Source: Sedimenticola sp. (GTDB lineage: Bacteria > Pseudomonadota > Gammaproteobacteria > Chromatiales > Chromatiaceae). Taken from it: 35,013 bases of DNA. The DNA lies in contig JALVNE010000201.1 of the NCBI GenBank assembly GCA_027026755.1, forward strand, positions 1 through 35,013, given 5' to 3'. A program made the position numbers and the translations under genes. This document shows positions 8,701 to 17,079 of the stretch, piece after piece. How positions within the stretch are numbered: position 1 is the stretch's first letter; the number at the start of each line of letters is the position of its first letter. A model generated the notes under the pieces. The model ran no database searches. It was not told the origin of the DNA and worked only from the letters and a program-made list of their open reading frames with translations.

Positions 8701-9542
8701 GCCTGGGTCGCTCCACTGGCCTTTACATGAATGGGTCCGAAGGTTTCGCTCTGCACCATTTCTATCAATGTCTGCTTGAGCAGTTCGAGAATGGCCATGA
8801 AGGTGACGACCACGCCGTCACGCCCTTCACTGATGTCGAACAGCTCGTGAAAATCGGTGAATCTGTCCGGGCACACCGTCTCCAGCACCCGGGTCATGCG
8901 CTCGCGCAAGGACAAAGGCTCCCGGGTGATATGATGATGGCTGAACATATCCGCCCGCTTGAGCACGTCGCGCAGGGCCAGCAACAGCTCTTTGAGTTCC
9001 ACCTTTGGCGGTTCCTGGCGGATGTGCTTGTCCGGCACCTCCACCTGTACGGGATAGACGTCCCGCCCCAGTTGCTCCAGGTTGTGCAAATCCTCCGCAG
9101 CCTGCTTGAAACGCTCGTATTCCTGGAGGCGGCGGATGAGCTCGGCGCGGGGATCCTCGCCATCCTCGTCTTCGCTCTCGGGACGGGGCAGGAGCATGCG
9201 GGATTTTATCTCTGCCAGCATGGCCGCCATCACCAGGTACTCCGCCGCCAGTTCCAGGCGCAATTCCTTCATCAACTCGATGTACTCCATGTACTGCTCG
9301 GTGATGCGCGCCAGGGGAATGTTGAGTATGTCCAGATTCTGCCGCTTGATGAGATAGAGCAGCAGGTCCAGGGGGCCTTCGAAGGCATCGAGAAAGACTT
9401 CCAGGGCATCCGGCGGAATGTACAGGTCCTTGGGCAGCTGGTACTGGGGCTGACCCTCCACCACGGCAAAGGGCATTTCCTCCTGCTGGGGAACAGGCTC
9501 CGCATCAGCCTCGTGCAGCGCGGTGGAATCAGCGGGATTCAT
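8697..9542 (-). CDS. scpA: Segregation and condensation protein A (kleisin)
   Basis: This 281-residue protein carries the ScpA signature FEGPLDLLLYLIKRQNLDILNIPLARI at about residues 52-80, part of the N-terminal kleisin domain that binds the SMC neck. A helical linker, an acidic patch (ESEDEDGEDPRAEL) and the C-terminal winged helix ending near VVVTFMAILELLKQ follow. It bridges SMC heads and binds ScpB. The ATG overlaps the trpS stop by 4 bp, and the stop overlaps scpB. The first 30 or so residues precede the family core and are poorly conserved in character. Confidence 0.93.
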   Translation of the reverse strand: MNPADSTALHEADAEPVPQQEEMPFAVVEGQPQYQLPKDLYIPPDALEVFLDAFEGPLDLLLYLIKRQNLDILNIPLARITEQYMEYIELMKELRLELAAEYLVMAAMLAEIKSRMLLPRPESEDEDGEDPRAELIRRLQEYERFKQAAEDLHNLEQLGRDVYPVQVEVPDKHIRQEPPKVELKELLLALRDVLKRADMFSHHHITREPLSLRERMTRVLETVCPDRFTDFHELFDISEGRDGVVVTFMAILELLKQTLIEMVQSETFGPIHVKASGATQA

Positions 9543-10756
9543 CGGTATTCCAGGGACATGACGTGGCGCACTTCTTCCATGGTGTCGCGGGCCTCGTCAC
9601 GAGCCTTTTCACAGCCTTCGTTGATGATGTTGCGCACCAGGTCCGGGTCGCTTTCGTACTCCGCAGCCCGTTCCTGCATGGGCTTGAGTTCCGCCAGCAC
9701 GGCGTCGATGACCGGCTGCTTGCATTCGATGCAGCCGATGCCGGCGCTGCGACAGCCTTCCTGCACCCAGTTTTTCACCGTGTCATCGGAATAGACCTTG
9801 TGGAACTCCCATACCGGGCATTTTTCCGGGTCACCCGGGTCCGTGCGCCGCACCCGGGCCGGGTCCGTGGGCATGGTGCGCAGCTGCTGCTCCACCTGCT
9901 CCGGTTTGGCATTCAGGGGAATGGTGTTGCCATAGGACTTGGACATCTTCTGCCCGTCCAGGCCAGGCATTTTGGATGCCCTGGTCAGCAGGGCCTGGGG
10001 CTCGGGCAATATGACCTTGCCGCTGCCTTCCAGATATCCGAACAGGCGGTCCCGGTCCCCAAGGTTGATGTTCTGCTGGGATTCGAGCAGGGCACGGGCC
10101 GCGGCCAGGGCTTCTTCATCGCCCTGTTCCTGCCAGGCCTTGCGGTAGCCGGCATAGAGCCGGGCATTCTTCTTGCCCATCTTCTTCATGGCGACTTCGG
10201 CGCGCTGTTCGAAATCGGGCTCGCGGCCATAGAGATGGTTGAAACGGCGGGCGATCTCCCGGGTCAGCTCCACATGGGCCACCTGATCCTCGCCCACGGG
10301 CACCAGGCCGGCGCGGTAGATGAGGATGTCCGCCGCCTGCAGCAGGGGGTAGCCCAGGAAGCCGTAGGTGGCCAAATCCTTTTCCTTGAGCTTTTCCTGC
10401 TGATCCTTGTAACTGGGCACGCGCTCCAGCCAGCCCAGGGGCGTGGTCATGGACAGCAGCAGGTGCAGCTCGGCATGCTCCGGCACCCGGGACTGGATGA
10501 ACAGGGTAGCCTCCCCGGGGTTCACGCCGGCGGCCAGCCAGTCGATGACCATGTCCCAGACGCTGTCGGGAATGATGGAAGGATCTTCATAATGGGTGGT
10601 CAGGGCATGCCAGTCAGCCACGAAGAAGAAGCACTGGTATTCGTGCTGCAGTTCCACCCAGTTCTTGATTACCCCGTGGTAATGCCCCAGATGCAGGCGG
10701 CCCGTGGGACGCATGCCGGAGAGCACGCGGGCATGTTGTGTTGCTACGTTTTCCAT
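9539..10756 (-). CDS. trpS: Tryptophan--tRNA ligase, long form with a four-Cys Fe-S-like motif
   Basis: Class I synthetase motifs are clear: H22-L-G-H25 (HIGH) and K270-M-S-K-S274. At 405 residues it is longer than E. coli TrpS (334). About 65 extra residues lie between the Rossmann core and KMSKS (roughly 185-255). After KMSKS, cysteines C313, C335, C342 and C345 are spaced C-x21-C-x6-C-x2-C. From memory, Thermotoga maritima TrpRS binds a [4Fe-4S] cluster through C-x22-C-x6-C-x2-C near the anticodon-binding region, so a cluster here is plausible. I chose the ATG at 10756, just before the core and with GGGA upstream; an in-frame start at 10810 would overlap the protease gene. Confidence 0.93.
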   Translation of the reverse strand: MENVATQHARVLSGMRPTGRLHLGHYHGVIKNWVELQHEYQCFFFVADWHALTTHYEDPSIIPDSVWDMVIDWLAAGVNPGEATLFIQSRVPEHAELHLLLSMTTPLGWLERVPSYKDQQEKLKEKDLATYGFLGYPLLQAADILIYRAGLVPVGEDQVAHVELTREIARRFNHLYGREPDFEQRAEVAMKKMGKKNARLYAGYRKAWQEQGDEEALAAARALLESQQNINLGDRDRLFGYLEGSGKVILPEPQALLTRASKMPGLDGQKMSKSYGNTIPLNAKPEQVEQQLRTMPTDPARVRRTDPGDPEKCPVWEFHKVYSDDTVKNWVQEGCRSAGIGCIECKQPVIDAVLAELKPMQERAAEYESDPDLVRNIINEGCEKARDEARDTMEEVRHVMSLEYR

Positions 10757-10793
10757 GGTTTTCCCGAATGATGTAATGATGATGTTGCCAAGA

Positions 10794-11471
10794 TCAAAAG
10801 AGTCCTGCAACGGAATAGGCCAGGCTCTGCACCAGTTGCAGCATGGGCGCCATGATGGGCCAGAGGATGCCGGTGACCATCAGGCCGATGAGGATGAACA
10901 GGCCCCAGGGCTCCAGTTTGGCATAGGAGGCGGACAGTTTTGGCGGCAGCAGGGAAGCCAACACCCGCCCCCCATCCAGGGGCAGTATGGGCAGAAGATT
11001 CAATACCATGAGAATGGCGTTGATAAGAATGCCGCCCGCAGCCATGAAGAGGAGAGGATGAGCGACCCAGTCGGCAGTTCCTTCCAACCCCATGGACAGA
11101 CGCAACAGCAAGGCCCAGATAAGCAGCATCATGAAATTGGAAGCCGGACCTGCCGCCGCTGTCAGGGCCATGTCCCGCCGGTAGTTGCTGAAATGGCGCG
11201 GGTTGATAGGCACGGGCTTGGCCCAGCCGAAGATCAGTCCCCCGCCGCCGGCCAAAGTAGTCATGGCATACAGGGCCAAAGGCACGATGATGGTGCCTAC
11301 GGGATCGATATGGGGAATGGGATTGAGGGTCACCCGTCCCAGGGACCGGGCGGTATGATCCCCCAGCCGATCCGCCACCCAGCCGTGAGCGGCCTCGTGC
11401 ACGGTGATGGCAAAGATGAGCGGCAGGACGAACACCGCCAGCTGTTGTATGAGATTGAGTTCCTGTGGCAT
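10794..11471 (-). CDS. Site-2 protease family (M50) integral membrane metalloprotease
   Basis: The 225-residue polytopic protein has the zinc motif HEAAH (HExxH) in its first membrane segment at about residues 25-29. The second conserved motif, NLLPILPLDGGR, is in a later segment and supplies the Asp ligand. These define the compact M50B/SpoIVFB-like site-2 proteases, which cut substrates within the membrane. The substrate is unknown. Its position between yciO and trpS is, to my knowledge, a common arrangement in gammaproteobacteria. No Shine-Dalgarno is evident; a TATAAT lies 6 nt before the ATG on the coding strand. Confidence 0.85.
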   Translation of the reverse strand: MPQELNLIQQLAVFVLPLIFAITVHEAAHGWVADRLGDHTARSLGRVTLNPIPHIDPVGTIIVPLALYAMTTLAGGGGLIFGWAKPVPINPRHFSNYRRDMALTAAAGPASNFMMLLIWALLLRLSMGLEGTADWVAHPLLFMAAGGILINAILMVLNLLPILPLDGGRVLASLLPPKLSASYAKLEPWGLFILIGLMVTGILWPIMAPMLQLVQSLAYSVAGLF

Positions 11472-11525
11472 CGGGCGATTATAGCTTAATGTGGAAATAC
11501 ACTCAGTAATCTCCCCTCACCCTAG

Positions 11526-11548
11526 CCCTCTCCCCCAAGGGGAGAGGG
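11526..11548. repeat. Repeat C hairpin between yciO and the M50 protease gene
   Basis: The perfect 10 bp stem CCCTCTCCCC/GGGGAGAGGG encloses a 3 nt loop in the 108 bp between yciO and the protease gene. The plus strand continues AATTTT, but the genes run on the minus strand, where no good T-tract follows. It could still attenuate read-through or protect mRNA ends; that is inference. Confidence 0.65.
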
Positions 11549-11579
11549 AATTTTCCATGCTCAAGGGAGTGGCAAATGG

Positions 11580-12200
11580 TTAATCGAACAGGCTGGTATC
11601 GCCCTTGCCCTCCCGGGCCACCCAGGGCTCGTCATCCTCCATGACGATGACCGTGGTGGGTTCATAGCCGCAATAGCCCCCGTCGATGATGAGATCCACC
11701 TGATGCTCCAGGGAGTGCTTCATTTCGTAGGGGTCCATCATGGGCATGTCGTCCCCGGGCAGAATCAGGGTGCTGCTGAGTATGGGTTCGTTCAGGTCTT
11801 CCAGCAGGGCCAGGGCGATGCGGTTGTCAGGAATGCGTATGCCAATGGTCTTGCGCTTGGGGTGCATGAGGCGCTTGGGCACCTGCTTGGTGGCTTTCAG
11901 AATGAAGGTGTAGGGCCCCGGCGTCAGACTCTTGATGAGCCGGTACTGCTGGTTGTCCAGCTTGGTGTAATTGGAGATCTCTGACAGATCCCGGCATACC
12001 AGGGTGAAATTGTGCTTGTCATCCAGGCGGCGAATCTGGCGAATGCGGTCCAAAGCATGCTTGTCGCCGATGTGGCAGCCGATGGCATAGCTGGAGTCCG
12101 TGGGATAGACGATGACCCCGCCGTTCCGCAGGATGTCCACGGCCTGGCGGATCAACCGCGGCTGGGGATTGTCCGGATGAATCTGAAAAAACTGTGCCAT
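11580..12200 (-). CDS. yciO: YrdC/Sua5-fold protein YciO
   Basis: From the ATG at 12200 the product is 206 residues, the size of E. coli YciO. It opens MAQFFQIHPDNPQPRLI, close to the E. coli N-terminus as I remember it. The YrdC-fold blocks GGVIVYPTDSSYAIGC, HNFTLVCRDLSE, PGPYTFILKAT and KRKTIGIRIPD are intact. Relatives TsaC and Sua5 make threonylcarbamoyl-AMP for the tRNA t6A modification; YciO's physiological role is less certain. An in-frame start further upstream would run 213 bp into rnm and is rejected. The ATG is 1 nt after the rnm stop (TGA-T-ATG), so the two are translationally coupled. Confidence 0.92.
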   Translation of the reverse strand: MAQFFQIHPDNPQPRLIRQAVDILRNGGVIVYPTDSSYAIGCHIGDKHALDRIRQIRRLDDKHNFTLVCRDLSEISNYTKLDNQQYRLIKSLTPGPYTFILKATKQVPKRLMHPKRKTIGIRIPDNRIALALLEDLNEPILSSTLILPGDDMPMMDPYEMKHSLEHQVDLIIDGGYCGYEPTTVIVMEDDEPWVAREGKGDTSLFD

Positions 12201-12201
12201 A

Positions 12202-13032
12202 TCAAAAGTAGTTCCATACGGGGTCGCAGCCGTGGGGAAGATCCGGCAGTTGACCCAGGTTGATCCAGGGGTTCTCGGGGCCATGGTAGTCGGATCCGGC
12301 GGAAGCCAGCAGGCCAAAATCAGCCGCGTGGCGGGCCATGGTGAAGCATTCGTCCTTGCTGTGACTGCCGGAAACCACTTCCAGCCCCCGGCCTCCCAGC
12401 TCCCTGAATTCACCGATCAGCCGCCGCAACTTGCTCCGGGTCATCTTGTAGCGGGCCGGATGGGCGATGACGGCCATGCCGCCCGCAGCATGTATCCAGC
12501 CCAGGGCTGCTTCCAGCTCCGCCCATTCCCCCGGCACATGACCAGGCTTGCCTGACACCAGAAATTTACGGAACACCTCGCGCATATCCTTCGCATATCC
12601 CTGGGCCACCAGGAAACGGGCAAAATGAGTCCGGCCCACCAGGGCGCCCGTGGCGAAAGCGCAGGCGCCTTCATAACTCCCGCTGATACCCTGTTTCTCC
12701 AGACGCCGACCGATTTCCCTGGCGCGCCATGCGCGGTAGTGACAGAGCTGCTCCAGTCCCTGCTGCAAGATGGGGGTGTTCTCGTCCAGGTTCAAGCCCA
12801 GCACATGCACGGTATGACCATTCCAGCTCACGGATATCTCCACGCCGGGCACCAGCGTCAACCCGCACGTCTGGGCGGCTTCACGCGCCTCGGCAATACC
12901 CGAAACATTGTCGTGGTCGGTAAGAGCGAGGACATCCACGCCGGCATCGGCTGCCTGCCGCACCAGCGCTGCCGGACTCAGGGTGCCATCGGAAACCGTG
13001 GAATGGCTGTGCAGGTCATGTTTCATGGACAT
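12202..13032 (-). CDS. rnm: PHP-domain RNase AM / 3',5'-nucleoside bisphosphate phosphatase (YciV/TrpH family)
   Basis: The 276-residue protein shows the polymerase-and-histidinol-phosphatase (PHP) metal motifs in order: DLHSHST (H8, H10), LTDHD (39-41), PGVEIS (E65), a central IAHPARY, and AGSDYHG near the C-terminus. In E. coli this family (YciV, now RNase AM) trims 5' ends of short RNAs and rRNAs and dephosphorylates 3',5'-bisphosphonucleotides. It heads the run rnm-yciO-protease-trpS-scpAB-rluB. An ATG two codons inside is an alternative start. It is divergent from oppA across 120 bp. Confidence 0.88.
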   Translation of the reverse strand: MSMKHDLHSHSTVSDGTLSPAALVRQAADAGVDVLALTDHDNVSGIAEAREAAQTCGLTLVPGVEISVSWNGHTVHVLGLNLDENTPILQQGLEQLCHYRAWRAREIGRRLEKQGISGSYEGACAFATGALVGRTHFARFLVAQGYAKDMREVFRKFLVSGKPGHVPGEWAELEAALGWIHAAGGMAVIAHPARYKMTRSKLRRLIGEFRELGGRGLEVVSGSHSKDECFTMARHAADFGLLASAGSDYHGPENPWINLGQLPDLPHGCDPVWNYF

Positions 13033-13152
13033 AGCCGCTTATTTTAACATTATTCCCAGCTGCCTCATGGAATCTGTTGAAAAAACGATTTTCCCTTGGC
13101 AATGAACCCGTTATACTCGCGGGCTTGTACTCTCTGGCCAATATGCCCACCC

Positions 13153-14943
13153 ATGTCGAAACGCCTGTGCGCCCTGCTGATACTCCCCCTGTTCCTGCTC
13201 CTGGGAGGCTGCACCGATGGCCCGGACACGGCCGGCATGAAGATCTACCGTCACTCCCTGGCCGGCTCCCCTACCAGCATCGATCCTGCGCAGAGCGCCA
13301 CCGTCTATGCCAATCACGTGGTGGTCAACGTCTATGACACTCTGTACAGATACAAATACCTGGCCCGCCCCTACCAGATCGTTCCCAATCTGGCCGAAGC
13401 ACTGCCAGACGTTTCGGAAGACGGACTGACCTACACCATTCGCATCAAGCAGGGTGTAAAGTTCATCGACGATCCCGCCTTCCCCGACGGCAAGGGTCGG
13501 GAAGTGACGGCGGCCGACTTCGTGTACTCCCTGAAGCGCCATTTCGACCCCAAGACCCGTTCCCAGGGCAGCTGGTTCTGGGCCGGGCGCATCAAGGGAA
13601 TGGCCGAGTGGAAACAAGCTGGCTCGGACTACGACAAGGAAGTGGAGGGCCTGAAGGCCCTGGACCGCTACACCATACAGATCATCCTCAACAAGCCCTT
13701 CCCCCAGCTGGTGCACACCCTGGCCCAAGGCTATGCCGCCATCGTGCCCCGGGAAGCGGTGGAACATTATGGCAGGGAGTTTTCCGTGCATCCCGTGGGC
13801 TCCGGTCCTTTCAAGCTGAAACGTTTCGATTCCGTGGGCGTGGTGCTGGTGAGAAATCCGGGCTACCGCAAAGAGCCCATAGACCTGGCCTACGAAGGCT
13901 ATGACGAAGCCATCCATGGCAAGTACGGCATCGGGGAGATCGACGGCAAGATCCCGCCCCTGGTGGACCGCCTGGAAATCCATTTCATCAAGGAATCCCT
14001 GTCCCGCTGGAACTCCTTCACCAAGGGGGATGAAATCCAGTACGCCAGCATCCCCAAGGAACTGCTGGACGACGTGCTGGCGCAGAAGAAGCCCAGCATC
14101 GTGCTCAAGCCCGAATATGCAGAGAAGTTCTTCATGACTTCAGGTTACGAGAATGGCTTCGTGCACACGGACTTCAACATGCGCGACCCGGAAATCGGCT
14201 ACAACCAAGACAAGCAGCGCGAGAAGATGAACCACGCCCTGCGCTGCGCCATCCGCTATGCCTTCGACTGGGAAGAGCGCAACCAGCGTTTCTACAACGA
14301 CATGGGCTTCATCTTCCCCGGCATCATTCCCCCGGTGGTGCCCGAGTATGACCCCAATGCCTCCCGGGAGCCCCTGCGTCATGATCCGGAAAAAGGCCGC
14401 CAACTCCTGCAAGAGGCCGGCTGGACAGCGGACAAGCTGCCCGTGCTGACCTACGGCGGCGTGGCCTCGGTGGACAGCCGGCAGATGTTCGAACAGTTCC
14501 GCGGCTGGTTGAGCCGTATCGGCTATCCCAAGGAGAAGGTGGTGTTCGACTCCTATGCTTCTTTCGGTGATTACAACCGCGCGGTGAAGAAAGCCAAGAT
14601 AAAAATGGTGGGCATGGGCTGGGGCCTGGACTATCCCGACGCAGAAAACACCCTGCAGCTCTTCTACGGCCCCAACGGCTCCCCCGGCTCCAACAATTCC
14701 AACTTCAATGACCCGGAATACAACCGCCTGTACGAGAAGACCGCGGTGATGCAGCCTTCCGAGGAACGCACCCGCCTGTACCGCAGAATGAACCAGATCG
14801 TGCTGGACGCCTGCGTGACCATCTCCGGTCTGTCCCGGCGACAGATCTTCCTCTGGCACAAGAATGCGGTGAGTTTTCCCGACCAGTCCATCGTGGGCGG
14901 TTTTCATCTCAAGTTCGTGGACGTGAAGGAGGCGCAGAAATGA
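13153..14943 (+). CDS. Oligopeptide ABC transporter substrate-binding lipoprotein
   Basis: The ATG at 13153 gives 596 residues starting with a lipoprotein signal: Lys/Arg, a hydrophobic core and the lipobox LGGC (Cys at about 21). The rest is the SBP_bac_5 fold (OppA/DppA family), with the PNLAEALPDVSEDGLTYTIRIKQGVKF block and ADFVYSLKRHFDP typical of the N-lobe. It binds peptides in the periplasm and delivers them to the OppBC-type permeases downstream. An in-frame start at 13096 is rejected because it would put 19 unlike residues before the signal peptide. TATACT at 13112-13117 is a possible -10, but its -35 is weak. Confidence 0.9.
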   Translation: MSKRLCALLILPLFLLLGGCTDGPDTAGMKIYRHSLAGSPTSIDPAQSATVYANHVVVNVYDTLYRYKYLARPYQIVPNLAEALPDVSEDGLTYTIRIKQGVKFIDDPAFPDGKGREVTAADFVYSLKRHFDPKTRSQGSWFWAGRIKGMAEWKQAGSDYDKEVEGLKALDRYTIQIILNKPFPQLVHTLAQGYAAIVPREAVEHYGREFSVHPVGSGPFKLKRFDSVGVVLVRNPGYRKEPIDLAYEGYDEAIHGKYGIGEIDGKIPPLVDRLEIHFIKESLSRWNSFTKGDEIQYASIPKELLDDVLAQKKPSIVLKPEYAEKFFMTSGYENGFVHTDFNMRDPEIGYNQDKQREKMNHALRCAIRYAFDWEERNQRFYNDMGFIFPGIIPPVVPEYDPNASREPLRHDPEKGRQLLQEAGWTADKLPVLTYGGVASVDSRQMFEQFRGWLSRIGYPKEKVVFDSYASFGDYNRAVKKAKIKMVGMGWGLDYPDAENTLQLFYGPNGSPGSNNSNFNDPEYNRLYEKTAVMQPSEERTRLYRRMNQIVLDACVTISGLSRRQIFLWHKNAVSFPDQSIVGGFHLKFVDVKEAQK

Positions 14944-14955
14944 CGACCCAAGCCC

Positions 14956-15024
14956 GTAGGTCGGACTTCAGTCCGACATCAGAGCTTGATTCAGGCATTG
15001 TTGTCGGACTGAAGTCCGACCTAC
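14956..15024. repeat. Repeat A doublet (22 bp perfect inverted arms) inside the opp operon
   Basis: Arms at 14956-14977 and 15003-15024 are exact reverse complements, and each contains its own palindrome (GTCGGACTTCAGTCCGAC type). The 69 bp element lies between oppA and oppB. Folded in mRNA it would give two hairpins or one long one. Such a structure could stabilise the oppA end and let the binding protein be made in excess over the permeases; that role is inference. Confidence 0.8.
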
Positions 15025-15045
15025 ATGGCGATTAGAGAGTAAACC

Positions 15046-15999
15046 ATGGAAATCCTCCAATACGCCCTGCGCAAGTTCATCACCGGTATTCCCCTGATCA
15101 TCGGCGTGACCCTGATCAGCTTTTTGCTCATGGTCTATTTCGGCCCGGACAAGACCTATGAGCTGGTGGGCAAGAACCCGACCCCGGAACAAATCCGGGA
15201 AGTTCGCCACCAGCTGGGCTATGACAAGCCTTTCCTCACCCGCTATCTGGAATACCTGAAAGAGCTGGTCACCTTCGATTTCGGCTATTCCGACTCCACT
15301 GGCGAGCGGGTGAACAGCATCCTGGCGCGCACCGTGCCCATCTCCCTGGCACTGATCATTCCCGGCTTCGTCCTGGGCAACCTCCTTGGCATCGCCCTGG
15401 CCCTCATTGCTGCCTACCACCGCGGCGGCTGGTGGGACAAGGTCATCATGGGCGGCTCGGTGGTGGGCATGAGCGTGAGTTTTCTCATCGTCATCATCGC
15501 CTTCCAGATCATCTTCTCCTCTAATGATGGTCTGGGCTGGTTCCCGGTGCGGGGCTGGAATGTGTACAACTTCTGGGACTATCTGCGCTATGTGACCGTG
15601 CCCACCCTGGCCACGGTGTTCGTGGCCCTGGGCTACAACACCCGCTTCTACCGTGCGGTGATCGTGGAGGAGATGGGCCGTGATCACGTGCGCACGGCCA
15701 AGGCCTTCGGCACACCGCCGGGAGAGCTGCTGTTCAAGCACATTCTGAAGAATGCCATGATCCCCATCATCACACGCATCATGTTCTCCATTCCCCTGGT
15801 GGTGATCTCCGGCTCCCTGCTGCTGGAGAGCTATTTCGGCATCCCCGGCGTGGGGCTGGTGACCTATGACGCCATCACCACCGGCGACCAGCCCATACTC
15901 AAGGCCGTGGTGGGCATCACCGCCGTGCTTTTCGTGGTGGTGCTGATTCTCAACGATATCTTCTACAAACTGGTTGATCCGCGGGTATCCCTGAAATGA
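15046..15999 (+). CDS. Oligopeptide ABC transporter permease, OppB/DppB type
   Basis: The 317-residue protein has about six membrane segments and the EAA-loop of binding-protein-dependent permeases, VRTAKAFGTPPGELLFKHILKNAM, which contacts the ATPases. It begins with the usual OppB pattern, a short cytoplasmic start then the first helix (about 12-33), followed by a periplasmic domain to about residue 95. The stop overlaps the next permease start by 4 bp (ATGA). The upstream 102 bp carry a repeat-A doublet. Confidence 0.92.
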   Translation: MEILQYALRKFITGIPLIIGVTLISFLLMVYFGPDKTYELVGKNPTPEQIREVRHQLGYDKPFLTRYLEYLKELVTFDFGYSDSTGERVNSILARTVPISLALIIPGFVLGNLLGIALALIAAYHRGGWWDKVIMGGSVVGMSVSFLIVIIAFQIIFSSNDGLGWFPVRGWNVYNFWDYLRYVTVPTLATVFVALGYNTRFYRAVIVEEMGRDHVRTAKAFGTPPGELLFKHILKNAMIPIITRIMFSIPLVVISGSLLLESYFGIPGVGLVTYDAITTGDQPILKAVVGITAVLFVVVLILNDIFYKLVDPRVSLK

Positions 16000-16883
16000 A
16001 CACCATGAGCGAAGAAGCCGCTCTGCCGAAGGAGAGCGAATCCCTGTGGGGCAAGGCCTGGTACAAATTCCGCCGCGACCGCATCGGCATGATCTCCCTG
16101 GGGGTGGTGATCTTCTTCATGATCATCGCCCTGGGCGTATGGGCCGGTTTGTGGGGTCAGGACTGGAGCAGCATCGAGGGCCCCATGTGGGCGCCGCCTT
16201 CCGCCGAGTACTGGCTGGGCACCAACATCATCGGCCAGGACATCTTCGAGCGGGCCATCTACAGCACCAAGACCGCTTTCGAGGTCGGCATGGTGGTGGC
16301 CATACTGTCCACCATCCTCGGGGGCCTGCTGGGCGCCCTGTCCGGCTATTTCGCCAACACCTGGGTGGATGAAGTGATTCTCTGGCTCATGGGCGTGCTG
16401 GACTCCATTCCCTTCTACCTGTTCGTGGCCGCCATCGCCTATTCCCTGCAGGGCTATGCCTATTCCATGCACGTGGCCATGATCGCCACCTTCTGGACCA
16501 CCACGGCGCGCCTGGTGCGCGGCGAGGTCATCAAGCTGAAGAACTTCGAGTTCGTGGAAGCCGCCCGGGCCATCGGCCTGCCCCAGCGGCTGATCATCTT
16601 CCGCCATATCATGCCCAACACCTTCCACATCCTGCTGGTGCAGGCCACCATCGTGTTCGTGGGGGCCATCAAGTCCGAGGTCATTCTCAGCTTCCTGGGC
16701 CTGGGCGTGGTGGATGGCGTGTCCTGGGGCCTGATGATCGCCGAGTCCACCCAGGAAGTGCAGGCGGGGCATTATTCCAACTTCATCACCGCATCGACGT
16801 TCCTGTTCGTGCTGGTGATGGCTTTCAACATGTTCTCCGATTCCCTGCAGGATGCCCTGGACCCGAAGAAGGTGAGCGCATGA
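15996..16883 (+). CDS. Oligopeptide ABC transporter permease, OppC/DppC type
   Basis: The 295-residue permease has an N-terminal soluble segment, a first helix at about 30-52, and a core of five further helices. Its EAA loop reads VEAARAIGLPQRLIIFRHIMPN, as in OppC/DppC. The motif LGTNIIGQDIFERAIYSTKTA matches the conserved LGTDxxGRD segment. It pairs with the preceding OppB-type protein, and its start overlaps that gene by 4 bp. A second ATG lies three codons in. The gene is followed by about 196 bp of repeats before the ATPase genes. Confidence 0.92.
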   Translation: MNTMSEEAALPKESESLWGKAWYKFRRDRIGMISLGVVIFFMIIALGVWAGLWGQDWSSIEGPMWAPPSAEYWLGTNIIGQDIFERAIYSTKTAFEVGMVVAILSTILGGLLGALSGYFANTWVDEVILWLMGVLDSIPFYLFVAAIAYSLQGYAYSMHVAMIATFWTTTARLVRGEVIKLKNFEFVEAARAIGLPQRLIIFRHIMPNTFHILLVQATIVFVGAIKSEVILSFLGLGVVDGVSWGLMIAESTQEVQAGHYSNFITASTFLFVLVMAFNMFSDSLQDALDPKKVSA

Positions 16884-16901
16884 GCACTATTGATTATCCC
16901 C

Positions 16902-16938
16902 CCCTCTCCCCCCGGTGGGGGGAGAGGGAGCATTTTTG
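16902..16938 (+). terminator. Possible intrinsic terminator/attenuator between oppC and oppD
   Basis: A 12 bp perfect GC stem with a 3 nt loop is followed after AGCA by a run of five T (16933-16937). The shape is that of an intrinsic terminator, although the T-tract starts 4 nt after the stem and is short. It would reduce transcription of the downstream ATPase genes relative to oppABC. Function is not proven. Confidence 0.4.
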
Positions 16939-17057
16939 CCGCCCTGGCCGGCGGGAAGAGAGGGAGCATTTTTGCCGCCCTGGCCGGTGGGGGGAGAGGA
17001 AGCTGATGTACCGCCTCTGTCCAGGGATCGGTTCCCTCTCCCGCTTGCGGGAGAGGG
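16902..17057. repeat. Repeat C cluster: terminator-like hairpin, 36 bp tandem repeat and second hairpin
   Basis: A perfect 12 bp stem, CCCTCTCCCCCC (16902-16913) and GGGGGGAGAGGG (16917-16928), leads into AGCATTTTTG. A 36 bp unit starting GAGAGGGAGCATTTTTGCCG is repeated in tandem (16922-16957, 16958-16993), with a partial third copy after it. A second hairpin, CCCTCTCCCGC/GCGGGAGAGGG (17034-17057), ends 12 nt before the AGGAG ribosome site of the ATPase gene. The region codes for nothing convincing. Confidence 0.8.
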
Positions 17058-17079
17058 CATCAAACAACAGGAGCCGGCC

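Noticed and set aside
12201..12413. Longer start for YciO
   Set aside because: It would overlap 213 bp of the PHP phosphoesterase gene, and the extra residues are unlike the family; the ATG at 12200 gives the standard 206-residue protein.
16922..16993. CRISPR-like repeat
   Set aside because: Two adjacent 36 bp copies have no spacers between them and no cas genes nearby; they are a tandem duplication within a hairpin repeat.
16915..17079. N-terminal extension of the OppD-type ATPase
   Set aside because: It translates the 36 bp tandem repeat (repeated FLPPWP) and hairpins; the real start at 17080 has AGGAG and matches the family N-terminus.
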